In this document: piece by piece, positions 1 through 8,288 of the stretch
Position numbering within the stretch: the first letter of the stretch is position 1
Layout: each line of letters opens with the position of its first letter
NCBI GenBank assembly: GCA_934294965.1
Contig: CAKRAM010000038.1
Span: 1 to 24,367, forward strand
Length of the DNA stretch: 24,367 nucleotides
Reading direction: 5' to 3'
Source of the DNA: an uncultured Clostridia bacterium
Lineage (GTDB): Bacteria; Bacillota; Clostridia; Christensenellales; CAG-314
Made by a program: the position numbers and the translations under genes
The notes under the pieces: model-generated
Database searches by the model: none
What the model saw: the letters and a program-made list of their open reading frames with translations, nothing else
What the model was told of the DNA's origin: nothing

Positions 1-1
1 C

Positions 2-52
2 GCCGAGCAAGCCAAGGAATACGGCTTGATTGACGACATTTTGTGTAAGTAA
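2..52 (+). CDS. clpP: ATP-dependent Clp protease proteolytic subunit, C-terminal end (partial)
   Basis: Only the last 16 codons are in the window, ending in TAA at 50-52. The residues AEQAKEYGLIDDILCK match the typical ClpP C-terminus, where an A-x-E-A-x-x-Y-G-L-I-D-x-V/I stretch closes the last helix and strand. ClpP is the serine peptidase barrel that degrades proteins unfolded by ClpX, ClpC or ClpA in the cytoplasm. The catalytic residues lie outside the window, so the call rests on this tail alone. A related ClpP-like or SppA-like peptidase is possible but less likely. Confidence 0.8.
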   Translation, partial: AEQAKEYGLIDDILCK

Positions 53-53
53 G

Positions 54-82
54 TTGACAAAAAGTCAAATTAGGCATATAAT
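54..82 (+). promoter_or_regulatory. Consensus sigma-A promoter downstream of clpP
   Basis: A perfect -35 box TTGACA (54-59) and a perfect -10 box TATAAT (77-82) are separated by exactly 17 bases. Transcription would start near 89-90. The promoter begins two bases after the clpP stop codon, and no normal-sized gene starts within the next 300 bases. Confidence 0.85.
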
Positions 83-88
83 ATACAA

Positions 89-323
89 AATCGGTTGAGC
101 AAATCGAATTGCGAGAATGTCAATGCATCTTTGCGATTCCTTATTGCGACAGAAACGTACCGCTATTCAAAAGAATATCGAACGAATGCGGAAAATTTGT
201 TCAACGCGTTACAAAATCAGCAATTAACGAAATAAATACGTAGGGAAATGTGGGAGAAATCCCTTGTCCATTCGCCCTATCAGTTTAACGACAGACTAAT
301 ATTTTAGTTTGTCGTTATTTTTA
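89..323 (+). ncRNA. Candidate structured RNA: independent small RNA or attenuated leader of the EamA gene
   Basis: The stretch lies between a perfect promoter and an intrinsic terminator, giving a predicted RNA of about 235 nt. Visible structure includes GAATTGC (109-115) pairing with GCGATTC further on, and a CCGC-ATTC / GAAT-GCGG arm pair starting at about 160. There is also a nested stem: TAGGG at 241-245 pairs with CCCTA at 275-279, AATG with CATT inside it, and GGGA-GAAA-TCCC with a GNRA tetraloop at its tip. A 36-codon ORF (117-227) has no convincing ribosome binding site. I could not match the RNA to 6S, tmRNA, SRP, RNase P, a T-box or any riboswitch I know by motif. It could instead be a 5' leader whose terminator controls the transporter gene at 397. 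Confidence 0.5.
286..323 (+). terminator. Intrinsic terminator
   Basis: A 13-bp stem (286-298 with 305-317, one G-U pair) closes a six-base loop and is followed by a T-rich run (318-323). It ends the transcript expected from the promoter at 54-82. Confidence 0.8.
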
Positions 324-329
324 TATTTG

Positions 330-368
330 GCAACAGGCGGCGCACTAGACAAAAATCCGCAAGGTTGC
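330..368 (+). other. Stem-loop in the 5' leader of the EamA gene
   Basis: GCAAC (330-334) pairs with GTTGC (364-368) and GCGG (337-340) with CCGC (357-360), separated by a small internal loop. It lies between the terminator at 286-323 and the start codon, 28 bases before the ATG. It may be part of a leader switch or a simple mRNA stabilising structure. Confidence 0.4.
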
Positions 369-396
369 AAAAACAGTATCATCGGGTAAGATATCT

Positions 397-1353
397 ATGC
401 AAAATCATGCCAGACAACGCCTTTGGGGCTTTATAATGCTATCGGTAACCGCCGTGGTGTGGGGCGCGGGTTTCGTCATCAGCGACCAACTTTTGTCCAC
501 CTCGCTCGGGACTACTCCCGTGTTGATAAACGCGCTTCGGTTTGCGGTTGCGGCAGGATGCGTAGTGGTTGCGTTTGCAGGCAAAATTAAACTTAACAAA
601 CGTACGCTTTTGTACGGAGCGGTGAGCGGAACTTTGCTGTTTTTGGGATTTTTGTTGCAACTACTGGGGCTTCAACGTTCCACGCCCAGCCACTGCGGCT
701 TTTTCAGCGCGGCATACGTGCTGTTCGTTCCGCTTATCACTTGGATTTTAACCAAAAAGTGTCCTAGTGCGGTAACGTTTGTTTCGGTTGCCATGGCGAT
801 CGGCGGAATGTTGGTGCTAAACCTAACCTCAGACGGCTTGGAATCGCCTACCACGCTCGGCGACTTGATTTCGCTTTGCGGCGCGCTTATGTTCGGTTTG
901 CAAATCATTTGGGCGGACGGCGTGCTTAGACGCGGCGTTGCGGACGAATACAGCCTAACAACGGTGCAGGTTGTAACTTGTGCGTTGCTGTTTGCACTGT
1001 ACACGCTTATTTTCGAAAGTAAAAACTACGCCTCTCTAACGTTTGATTTCGGCTATTTGTGGTGGCGTATTGTCCTCATGGGTGCGGTGGGAAGCGCGTT
1101 TGCTTACTTTGCCCAAACCTACGCGCAAGCACGGCTCACTTCGCTGGAAACATCGTTGGTAATTGCCTGCGAGTCCCCCGTCGGCGCGTTTTTGTCGGTT
1201 ATCATCGGTTTGGAAAAACTGTCTTGGACAACCGTCGTTGGCGGTTTGCTTATCGTTTTGGCGGTGGTAATGTCCCAAATGACCTTCAAAAAACGCAAAA
1301 AAACGGTGGATGCGGAACAAACGCCGAGCCGAGAAGAATCTATTGACGAATAA
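397..1353 (+). CDS. EamA/DMT-family transporter
   Basis: This 318-residue integral membrane protein has the size and layout of the drug/metabolite transporter superfamily: about ten hydrophobic helices in two repeated EamA halves, roughly residues 10-145 and 155-290. The first helix carries the typical W-G-x-x-F pattern (VVWGAGFVIS). The tail after the last helix is short, charged and Lys/Arg-rich, and probably cytoplasmic. EamA proteins export or import metabolites or amino acids, and the substrate cannot be read from sequence. The start at 397 has only a weak ribosome binding site (GGGTAAG at 384-390). An inner ATG at 436 is possible but would clip the first helix. A stem-loop (330-368: GCAAC/GTTGC around GCGG/CCGC) sits just before the start. 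The YhhN-like gene follows after 16 bases, so the two are probably co-transcribed. Confidence 0.85.
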   Translation: MQNHARQRLWGFIMLSVTAVVWGAGFVISDQLLSTSLGTTPVLINALRFAVAAGCVVVAFAGKIKLNKRTLLYGAVSGTLLFLGFLLQLLGLQRSTPSHCGFFSAAYVLFVPLITWILTKKCPSAVTFVSVAMAIGGMLVLNLTSDGLESPTTLGDLISLCGALMFGLQIIWADGVLRRGVADEYSLTTVQVVTCALLFALYTLIFESKNYASLTFDFGYLWWRIVLMGAVGSAFAYFAQTYAQARLTSLETSLVIACESPVGAFLSVIIGLEKLSWTTVVGGLLIVLAVVMSQMTFKKRKKTVDAEQTPSREESIDE

Positions 1354-1369
1354 CTACGGAGAAAAAACT

Positions 1370-1534
1370 ATGACGACTTACGAATGGCTTGCCGTCGGAT
1401 TGTTTTGCTTGTTGACAGCTGCACTCATTGCAATGAAGTTATTAAAAATGTCCAGCCGCCGTCGCGGTACGGTAAAGATGATAGCCTCGTCCTTTTTTGT
1501 TTTGGGCGCGGTGTATTTGTTTGTCACCTGCTGA
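1370..1534 (+). CDS. N-terminal segment of a YhhN-family protein, ended by an in-frame TGA
   Basis: 54 codons start at an ATG with a good ribosome binding site (GGAG at 1358-1361, 8-base spacing) and end in TGA at 1532-1534. The product has two hydrophobic helices separated by a basic segment (MKLLKMSSRRR). That is how YhhN/TMEM86 proteins begin: helix 1, a short basic loop, helix 2. The frame continues open past the TGA straight into the rest of the YhhN domain. I therefore read this as the first quarter of one 217-codon gene rather than a separate small protein. The causes to consider are a nonsense mutation, a sequence error or recoding. If translated alone it would be a two-helix membrane peptide. 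Confidence 0.6.
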   Translation: MTTYEWLAVGLFCLLTAALIAMKLLKMSSRRRGTVKMIASSFFVLGAVYLFVTC

Positions 1535-2023
1535 GTGGATTCTCTGTTTTTGGCGTTGGGGCTTATTGCGGCGTTTTTGGGCGATTTGTTTTTGGTGTTT
1601 ATGGACAATCACGCCTTTTTCGTAGCCGGAGTGGTGGCGTTTTGCTTTGCCAGTTTGTGCCTGACGTTGCACACGTTTATGCATATGGCTTGGCAATGGT
1701 GGTTCGTTGCCGTTTTCGTGGCGGTTTTCGTTGCCAATATGCTTTGCCAAATAAAAAATGTGTACAGTTATGGCAAAGATTTCGTCATTTTGAACGCCTA
1801 CGTTTTGCTTGTTGGATTGTGCGGCAGTTTGGGGCTTACGGTTGCCTGCACCGCAACGACAGTTTCGGCAGTGCTGTACGGAATAGGTTGCTTTGCTTAT
1901 TTTTTAAGCGACGTTTGCTTGGGCATCTATTTGCTAAAAGTGCGCAGCAGTTATTTGGATGCGGTAAACACGCTGTTATATTTCCCGGGAATGTTGCTCA
2001 TCGCCGCAGCGTTTATCATTTAG
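1535..2023 (+). CDS. YhhN/TMEM86 family protein (lysoplasmalogenase-like), lacking its N-terminal helices
   Basis: This segment is in the same frame as the preceding 54 codons and can be opened only with a GTG directly after the TGA, with no visible ribosome binding site. It is 162 residues with about six hydrophobic helices. It shows the family marks: L-x-x-A-F-L-G-D-L-x-L-V in its first helix, like the S-x-L-G-D-x-L motif of YhhN. Further on, F-L-S-D-V-C-L-G is followed by a final helix Y-F-P-G-M-L-L-I-A. Family members in animals hydrolyse the vinyl ether bond of lysoplasmalogens; bacterial members are membrane proteins of mostly unproven role. With the upstream segment the total is about 217 residues, the normal family length, which argues that a single gene is interrupted. 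Confidence 0.7.
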   Translation: MDSLFLALGLIAAFLGDLFLVFMDNHAFFVAGVVAFCFASLCLTLHTFMHMAWQWWFVAVFVAVFVANMLCQIKNVYSYGKDFVILNAYVLLVGLCGSLGLTVACTATTVSAVLYGIGCFAYFLSDVCLGIYLLKVRSSYLDAVNTLLYFPGMLLIAAAFII

Positions 2024-2499
2024 CAACGCAAAAATTTTGTTTTCATCGGCATTTACCGAACATTCGGCAAGTGTCGTTTTTTTGCGCTCAATAACGTTGA
2101 GGTGTCTAAATATTGTTTTGATTACAGTAGGAATATACTGTCTTGTGCCACTTGCGTTTGTATCATTCAAAACAACGTGTCATTTCGATTGGCGCGACGT
2201 ATAGCGTTTATTATTCGTTATTTTTCGGTTTGAATTATTTTCTGATAACTTGCATTTTGTCGGCGGATTTGTTTTGCCGATTTTGTTCTTTGTCGTCCTC
2301 TTTTTGTTGGTCACAATATTGTCGCAAACTAACACAATGCTGTCATTTTACCAAATATTTTTCTAAAAATCATAACTAAAATTGTATTCCGTATTGCATT
2401 TACCGGTGCAAATTGCTAAAATACTATTGTGAATGATAGCACTATACTGTTTTTTGCCGTGTATTTTTGCAAACATAGGCTAAAATTTTCGGAGGATTT
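2024..2499. other. Intergenic region before the glycogen operon
   Basis: No convincing gene is present in these 476 bases. The stretch is T-rich on the plus strand. It holds a possible terminator at 2260-2284 and a short dyad ACAGTA/TACTGT (2124-2141). The octamer TATACTGT occurs both in that dyad (2134-2141) and at 2443-2450, where its first six bases could be the -10 box for malQ. No good -35 box is seen at the right distance, so the operon promoter remains tentative. I see no CcpA-type cre site. Confidence 0.4.
2260..2284 (+). terminator. Possible intrinsic terminator after the EamA/YhhN pair
   Basis: A stem of TCGGCGG (2260-2266) with TTGCCGA (2274-2280), five canonical and two G-U pairs, is followed by TTTTGTTCTTT. 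It is weak, and lies 237 bases downstream of the YhhN stop codon. Confidence 0.35.
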
Positions 2500-3966
2500 A
2501 TGAGGAAAAGCGGAATTTTGATACATATAACGTCCTTGCCGTCGCATTGCGGCGTAGGCACTCTTGCTCAAACGGACAAATTTATCGATTTTTTGGTTGC
2601 CGCAAAGCAATCGTATTGGCAAATTTTGCCCGTCACTCCAACGGATTTTGTCAATTCGCCATATGCTTCGCCGTCGGCGTTTGCAGGCAACGTGTTGCTT
2701 ATCGATGCCGAAAGCCTTTCGGATGAAGGGCTGGTTTCCAACCAAACGCTTTTGGAGTGGAACACGGCGCGCGGCAACGACTACGGCTATGCTTTTGACC
2801 GCAGTCAAGCAATTTTGCGTGAGGCGTACAAGTCGTTTGTAAAGTCCAATCCGCCGTCGGACTACATGGACTTTGTTCAAGACAACGATTATTGGCTTGC
2901 CGATTACACTTTATTTTGCGCAATCAAAAACCACTTCGGCGGAAAATCTTGGTTGGAGTGGGCGGACGAGGAGATCCGCATGCGCAATCCCTCGGCAATG
3001 GAGCACTATCGTGAAATGCTTGCCGACGAAGTGGACTACTATGCGTTTTGTCAGTACGTTTTCGACAAGCAGTGGAAGGTGCTGCGTCAAAAACTGCAAA
3101 AGGCAGGCATAAAACTTATCGGCGATATCCCCATGTACGTTGCGTACGATTCCGCCGACGTTTGGGCAAATCCCGAGTTGTTCGATTTGACCTCCGATCG
3201 CCGCCCCAGTTGGGTTGCAGGCGTTCCTCCGGACTATTTTTCCGCCGACGGGCAATTGTGGGGCAATCCGTTGTATAACTGGGAAAAGATGAAGTCCACC
3301 GGCTACGATTGGTGGATGAGAAGGGTTGCTCGCTGCGCCGAACTGTTCGATGTGCTGCGCATAGACCATTTCCGCGCGTTTGATAGTTACTACGCAATAA
3401 AATACGGCGAACTCACCGCCCGCAACGGTCATTGGCGCAAGGGAGTCGGCTACGAATTTTTGAGCAAGCTTATTGCTAGCCAACCAAATTTGACGATAAT
3501 AGCCGAAGATTTGGGCGATATTCCGTGCAGCGTTTTGCAACTGCGCGACAATCTTTCCCTTGCCGGCATGAAGGTGGTGCAATTTGCCTTCGACGGCAAC
3601 CCGAACAACGAGTTTTTGCCACAAAATTTTGAGGAGCATTGCGTTGCCTACCTCGGCACTCACGATAACGACACGACTCTCGGCTGGTGGAACGCCTTGT
3701 CCGATTCGGACAAATATCGCGTTGTAAACTTTTTGCATTTGGACGGCAGCGACCATATTGCGCGCCGTATGATAGTCAGCCTTGCCGAAAGCCGCTCGGA
3801 ACTGGTTATTTACAGCATGCAGGACATTGCGGAAAACGACACGTCTTACCGCATGAACACTCCGGGAACGCTGGGCTGCTGGAAGTATATGGCATCATCA
3901 GGCGATTTTTCCGCCGAAAACGCTCGTTTCCTTGCCGATCTTACCGTGCGCACCGGGCGTGAATGA
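2500..3966 (+). CDS. malQ: 4-alpha-glucanotransferase (amylomaltase, GH77)
   Basis: 488 residues, the usual length for GH77. The enzyme transfers alpha-1,4-glucan segments between maltodextrins, releasing glucose and longer chains in the cytoplasm. The N-terminus R-K-S-G-I-L-I-H-I-T-S-L-P-S is the standard family opening. The catalytic set is visible: nucleophile D289 in LRIDHFRAF, acid/base E336 in IIAEDLG, and D389 in GTHDNDT. The start is fixed by GGAGG at 2491-2495. It is the first gene of a four-gene cluster, and glgB follows after 33 bases. It probably trims or rebuilds the short dextrins left by glycogen phosphorylase. The stop is TGA. Confidence 0.95.
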   Translation: MRKSGILIHITSLPSHCGVGTLAQTDKFIDFLVAAKQSYWQILPVTPTDFVNSPYASPSAFAGNVLLIDAESLSDEGLVSNQTLLEWNTARGNDYGYAFDRSQAILREAYKSFVKSNPPSDYMDFVQDNDYWLADYTLFCAIKNHFGGKSWLEWADEEIRMRNPSAMEHYREMLADEVDYYAFCQYVFDKQWKVLRQKLQKAGIKLIGDIPMYVAYDSADVWANPELFDLTSDRRPSWVAGVPPDYFSADGQLWGNPLYNWEKMKSTGYDWWMRRVARCAELFDVLRIDHFRAFDSYYAIKYGELTARNGHWRKGVGYEFLSKLIASQPNLTIIAEDLGDIPCSVLQLRDNLSLAGMKVVQFAFDGNPNNEFLPQNFEEHCVAYLGTHDNDTTLGWWNALSDSDKYRVVNFLHLDGSDHIARRMIVSLAESRSELVIYSMQDIAENDTSYRMNTPGTLGCWKYMASSGDFSAENARFLADLTVRTGRE

Positions 3967-3999
3967 GTAATCGACAACATTGCACAAAGAGAGGTCTAT

Positions 4000-5859
4000 A
4001 TGTCTAAATACGATGAATTTTACAACGGTAACGCAATCGATGCGTACAAACTGCTCGGTTGCCACAAAATTTCCGATGGTGTTTTCCGTTTTTCGGTGTG
4101 GGCGCCCAACGCAAAATCCGTGTCGGTGATAGGCGATTTTAACAATTGGCTGGTCAATCACGACGTAATGACATTGGTGGACGGCATTTGGCAAGCCGAC
4201 TTGGAAGCCAAGCACGGCGATTGCTACAAGTTTGCCGTAACCACAGGCAGCGGACAAATTTTGTACAAAGCCGATCCGTACGCGTTCTATGCCGAAGTGC
4301 GTCCCAAAACGGCAAGCGTTGTTTACGATCCGGACTGCCCGTTCGAGTGGACGGACGGCGACTATATTGCCAAGCAACGCAAAAAAAGCGTGTACGTTTC
4401 CCCCGTAAACATCTACGAAGTGCATGCCGGTTCTTGGCGCAGGCACTACGACGGCAACATGTATACCTATCGGGATTTAGCAAAATATCATGTGCCGTAC
4501 GTCAAAAAAATGGGCTATACGCACGTTGAATTTTTGCCCCTTTCAGAATATCCATTGGACGCATCTTGGGGTTATCAGGTAACGGGGTTTTATGCGCCCA
4601 CAAGTCGCTACGGCACTCCCGACGACCTGAAATATTTGATAAATCAATTTCACAAAGCGGGCATCGGCGTCATTTTGGACTGGGTTCCGGCGCACTTTTG
4701 CAAGGATGCTCACGGCCTGATAAACTTCGACGGCACTTGCTGCTACGAGTCCGCCGACGAATTTAGAAAGGAGCACAAAAGTTGGGGAACGCGCATTTTT
4801 GACTATTCCCGCTACGAAGTGCAAAGTTTTTTGATTTCCAACGCAATTTACTGGTTAAAAGAGTTTCACTTTGACGGATTGCGTGTCGATGCGGTTGCAA
4901 GCATGCTGTATCTCGATTACGACCGCGCGGACGGGCAGTGGCGTCCCAACGTGTGGGGCGGCAAGGAAAATTTGGAGGCAATCGACTTTTTGCGCAAACT
5001 TTCCTGCAAGGTGTTCGAACTTTGCCCGTCGGCACTGTTCATAGCCGAGGAATCCACTGCGTTTCCCAAGGTTACGCATCCCACTTACGTGGGCGGTTTG
5101 GGCTTCAACTACAAGTGGAATATGGGTTGGATGAACGACGTTTTGTCCTACATGCAAACCGACACGCTTTGGCGCAGCCAAAAGCACAACCAGCTTACGT
5201 TTTCCATGTGCTATGCTTTTAGCGAAAACTTTGTGTTGCCGCTTTCGCACGACGAAGTCGTTCACCTAAAAGGCAGCCTCATTTCCAAAATGTTTGGCGA
5301 CTACGACACAAAATTTGCCCAACTTAAAACGCTTTTGGCTTTTCAGTACGCTCATCCGGGCAAAAAACTCAATTTTATGGGTGCGGAACTTGCCCAGTGG
5401 AACGAGTGGAACGAAAACAAGGAGTTGGATTGGTCGTTGTTGTCCTATCCCAAGCACGATTCGCATCAAAAATTCGTGCGAGATTTGAACTTCGTCTACA
5501 AAAAGTATAAACCGCTGTTTGCCGTCGATTCTTCTTGGGAAGGATTTCGTTGGGTAGTGGTGGACGACAACAAAGACAGCGTGCTGGCGTTCGAGCGCAA
5601 GGACGCGCGCGGCAACGTGATTTTGGCGGTGTTTAATTTCAGCCAATACGACTACTACAATTTTGGCATGACCGTTTCGGCAGGGGACTACAAAATGGTT
5701 TTGTGCAGCGATAACGCCGAGTACGGCGGACGCGGAACGGACGTAAAACAAACATTTTCCAGCGACAAAAGCGGCTACGTCGAGCTTACCGTACCGGCCT
5801 CGTCGGCTACGTATTTTTACAAGCCTCACAACAACGCCATCAAGGAGAAAACCATATGA
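4000..5859 (+). CDS. glgB: 1,4-alpha-glucan branching enzyme (GH13)
   Basis: 619 residues. An N-terminal CBM48-type domain (about residues 15-105, with FSVWAPNAKSVSVIGDFNNW) precedes the GH13 barrel. Branching-enzyme marks are ASWGYQVTGFYAPTSRYG, nucleophile D297 in GLRVDAVASMLYLDY, acid/base E350 in IAEEST, and D418 in LPLSHDEVVHLKGS. The enzyme cuts alpha-1,4 chains and reattaches them as alpha-1,6 branches on glycogen in the cytoplasm. The gene starts 33 bases after malQ, with AGAGG upstream of the ATG. Its TGA stop overlaps the ATG of glgP (ATGA), so translational coupling is likely. It lacks the extra N-terminal module found in longer enterobacterial GlgB, as is usual in Bacillota. Confidence 0.95.
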   Translation: MSKYDEFYNGNAIDAYKLLGCHKISDGVFRFSVWAPNAKSVSVIGDFNNWLVNHDVMTLVDGIWQADLEAKHGDCYKFAVTTGSGQILYKADPYAFYAEVRPKTASVVYDPDCPFEWTDGDYIAKQRKKSVYVSPVNIYEVHAGSWRRHYDGNMYTYRDLAKYHVPYVKKMGYTHVEFLPLSEYPLDASWGYQVTGFYAPTSRYGTPDDLKYLINQFHKAGIGVILDWVPAHFCKDAHGLINFDGTCCYESADEFRKEHKSWGTRIFDYSRYEVQSFLISNAIYWLKEFHFDGLRVDAVASMLYLDYDRADGQWRPNVWGGKENLEAIDFLRKLSCKVFELCPSALFIAEESTAFPKVTHPTYVGGLGFNYKWNMGWMNDVLSYMQTDTLWRSQKHNQLTFSMCYAFSENFVLPLSHDEVVHLKGSLISKMFGDYDTKFAQLKTLLAFQYAHPGKKLNFMGAELAQWNEWNENKELDWSLLSYPKHDSHQKFVRDLNFVYKKYKPLFAVDSSWEGFRWVVVDDNKDSVLAFERKDARGNVILAVFNFSQYDYYNFGMTVSAGDYKMVLCSDNAEYGGRGTDVKQTFSSDKSGYVELTVPASSATYFYKPHNNAIKEKTI

Positions 5860-8288
5860 GTAACCTTACTACAATCGGCACTGCTTTAAGCAAATCTCGC
5901 CTAAAAGATATGATAGAAAGCGCCGCAAACAAAGCCTATGGCGTAAACGCGTCCGATCTTACCGTCGGGCAAATGTACAAATGCGTCGCAGCGGTTGTTC
6001 GCGATATGCTTTTGGAAAAGCGTTCGGCATTCAACAAGGAACACAAAGCAAGGGAGCGCAAACGGGTTCACTACCTTTCTATGGAGTTTTTGATGGGTAG
6101 AAGCCTCAAAAACAATTTGTTCAACATGCAAATGACCGATTCGTTTGCCGACACTCTCAAAAAATACTACAAAATAGATATTGCCGACGTCTACGAGTGC
6201 GAACCGGACGCCGGTTTGGGCAACGGCGGTTTGGGCAGACTTGCCGCCTGCTACTTGGACAGTTTGGCAAAAGAAGACTATCCCGTCATGGGGCATTCGT
6301 TGCGTTTCGAGTACGGATTTTTTCAACAAAAAATCGTGGACGGCTGGCAAACCGAACTTCCGGACAACTGGCTTCCGGGTGGCGAAGTGTGGCTAAAAGA
6401 ACGCCCGGACAAGGCGCAAACGGTGCGTTTCGGCGGCGAAGTGGTGGAAAAGTGGACCAACGAAGGCGCAATTTACGAACAAGTCGATTGCGAAGAAGTG
6501 GAAGCGTTTCCCTACGATATGGTTGTGGACGGTTTCGAGGCAAACGCCGTGGGCGTGCTTCGTCTTTGGTCGGCTCGCAGCAACAAGCCGTTTGATTTTC
6601 ACACTTTCGGTCAAGGCGAATATATGCGTGCAATGCAACGTCAAACCGAAGCGGAAATGATAACCAAAGTGCTGTATCCCAACGACGAACACCAAGAGGG
6701 CAAGGCGCTGCGCCTAAAACAGGAGTACTTTTTGGTTTCGGCGGCAATGCAAAACGTGGTACACGATCACATTGCAAGGTATCGCACGTTTGATAGTTTT
6801 CCAAGTATGGTTGCGGTGCATATCAACGACACTCACCCGGCTTTGGCAGGAGCGGAACTTATGCGTATTTTCGTGGACGAATACCGCCTTCCGTGGGACT
6901 ACGCGTGGTCGCTTGTTACCAAGGTTTGCGCCTACACCAATCACACCGTGCTTTCCGAAGCGTTGGAGTGCTGGCCGGAGTACTTGGTAAAACAAATGTT
7001 GCCGCGTATCTACCAAATTATCGTGGAAATCAACGAGCGTGCTTGCCGCGCGTTCTTCGCGCAAACGCACGATTTTAAGACGGTCAGCGATATGGCAATC
7101 GTGGCATACGGTCAAATCCGTATGGCAAACTTGGCGATAGTGTGTTCTGCTCACGTAAACGGCGTTTCGGCTTTGCACACCGACATTTTGGAAAAAACGC
7201 TGTTCAAGGATTTTTACCTTGCCGAGCCGCAAAAGTTCATCAACGTAACCAACGGAATCGCTCATCGCAGGTGGCTTTGTCAATCCAATCCGGAACTTTC
7301 GTCGCTCATCGGCGAACTTATCGGAGGCGATTTTGTGTCCGACGCAAGCAACCTTACAAAACTCAATGCCTTTGTCGACGACAAAACCGTTCACGAACGT
7401 ATGGCGGCAATCAAACTTAACAACAAACGCCGTTTTTCCGACCTGGCCAGATCAAAACTCGGCGTGGTAATCGATCCGGAAACCCGTTTCGACGTACAAG
7501 TCAAACGCTTGCACGAGTACAAACGCCAACTGCTAAACGTGCTTAAAATAATTTCGCTTTATCACGATTTGAAGGAAAATCCCAACTTGGACGTAACGCC
7601 GCAAACCTTCATTTTCGGCGCAAAAGCCGCCCCGGGCTACTACGTGGCAAAGGAAGTTATCAAACTTATTTGCTGCATACAAAAGGACTTGGAAAGCCAT
7701 CCGCAAATTCGCAAAAAGTTGAACGTGGTGTTTATGGAAAACTACTGCGTAACCATGGCGGAAAGTCTTATGCCCGCTACGGAAGTGTCCGAGCAAATAT
7801 CTCTTGCCGGAAAAGAAGCAAGCGGCACGGGCAACATGAAGTTTATGATAAACGGCGCAGTTACGCTCGGAACGTTGGACGGCGCAAACGTGGAAATCGG
7901 CCAAGCGGTAGGCGCGGACAACATTTTTATTTTCGGTATGACCGCATCGGAAGTTGCCGAAACTTGGGCAAAAGGCTACAACTCCACCGAGTACTACTTC
8001 AAGCAACCTCGCTTGCGCGTTATCGTGGAAGAGCTCAACCGCGGTTTTGCCGGCGAAACTTTCCAAAACATCGCAAACTATTTGCTTCGCAGCAACAACA
8101 TTGCCGATCCGTACATGTGTTTTGCCGATTTTGCTTCGTATATGTCGGCTGTCGGCAAAATGGACGAAGCCTATGCGGACTTTGACCGCTGGAACAAAAT
8201 GTCGCTAGTAAACATTGCCGAATCGGGAAGATTTTCCGCCGATAGGGCAGTTAAGGAATATGCGCAAAAAATTTGGAGAATGAACTGA
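5856..8288 (+). CDS. glgP: Glycogen/maltodextrin phosphorylase (GT35)
   Basis: 810 residues, the usual family length. It releases glucose-1-phosphate from the non-reducing ends of alpha-1,4-glucans using pyridoxal phosphate. The PLP lysine is K662, within EASGTGNMKFMINGAVTLGTLDGANVE. Other conserved blocks are HYLSMEFLMGRSL near the N-terminus, GLGNGGLGRLAACYLDSLA, FDVQVKRLHEYKRQLLN and KAAPGYYVAKEVIKLI. The start overlaps the glgB stop by four bases, with AAGGAG just before it. The stop shares one base with the start of the GH13 gene (TGATG). glgP versus malP cannot be separated by motif; the glgB neighbour favours glgP. Confidence 0.95.
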   Translation: MSNLTTIGTALSKSRLKDMIESAANKAYGVNASDLTVGQMYKCVAAVVRDMLLEKRSAFNKEHKARERKRVHYLSMEFLMGRSLKNNLFNMQMTDSFADTLKKYYKIDIADVYECEPDAGLGNGGLGRLAACYLDSLAKEDYPVMGHSLRFEYGFFQQKIVDGWQTELPDNWLPGGEVWLKERPDKAQTVRFGGEVVEKWTNEGAIYEQVDCEEVEAFPYDMVVDGFEANAVGVLRLWSARSNKPFDFHTFGQGEYMRAMQRQTEAEMITKVLYPNDEHQEGKALRLKQEYFLVSAAMQNVVHDHIARYRTFDSFPSMVAVHINDTHPALAGAELMRIFVDEYRLPWDYAWSLVTKVCAYTNHTVLSEALECWPEYLVKQMLPRIYQIIVEINERACRAFFAQTHDFKTVSDMAIVAYGQIRMANLAIVCSAHVNGVSALHTDILEKTLFKDFYLAEPQKFINVTNGIAHRRWLCQSNPELSSLIGELIGGDFVSDASNLTKLNAFVDDKTVHERMAAIKLNNKRRFSDLARSKLGVVIDPETRFDVQVKRLHEYKRQLLNVLKIISLYHDLKENPNLDVTPQTFIFGAKAAPGYYVAKEVIKLICCIQKDLESHPQIRKKLNVVFMENYCVTMAESLMPATEVSEQISLAGKEASGTGNMKFMINGAVTLGTLDGANVEIGQAVGADNIFIFGMTASEVAETWAKGYNSTEYYFKQPRLRVIVEELNRGFAGETFQNIANYLLRSNNIADPYMCFADFASYMSAVGKMDEAYADFDRWNKMSLVNIAESGRFSADRAVKEYAQKIWRMN

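Noticed and set aside
117..227. 36-codon ORF inside the candidate RNA at 89-323
   Set aside because: No clear ribosome binding site and an unremarkable basic composition; not reported as a gene, though a leader peptide cannot be excluded.
1532..1534. Selenocysteine at the YhhN TGA
   Set aside because: No evident SECIS-like hairpin at the expected distance, no known selenoprotein in this family, and no sel genes visible in the window.
2143..2379. 78-codon ORF before malQ
   Set aside because: Needs a TTG start, has no ribosome binding site, and its composition only reflects a T-rich intergenic region.
2911..3756. Long minus-strand ORF opposite malQ (281 codons)
   Set aside because: malQ on the plus strand has full family motifs; long opposite frames recur across all the glycogen genes and are codon-usage artefacts.
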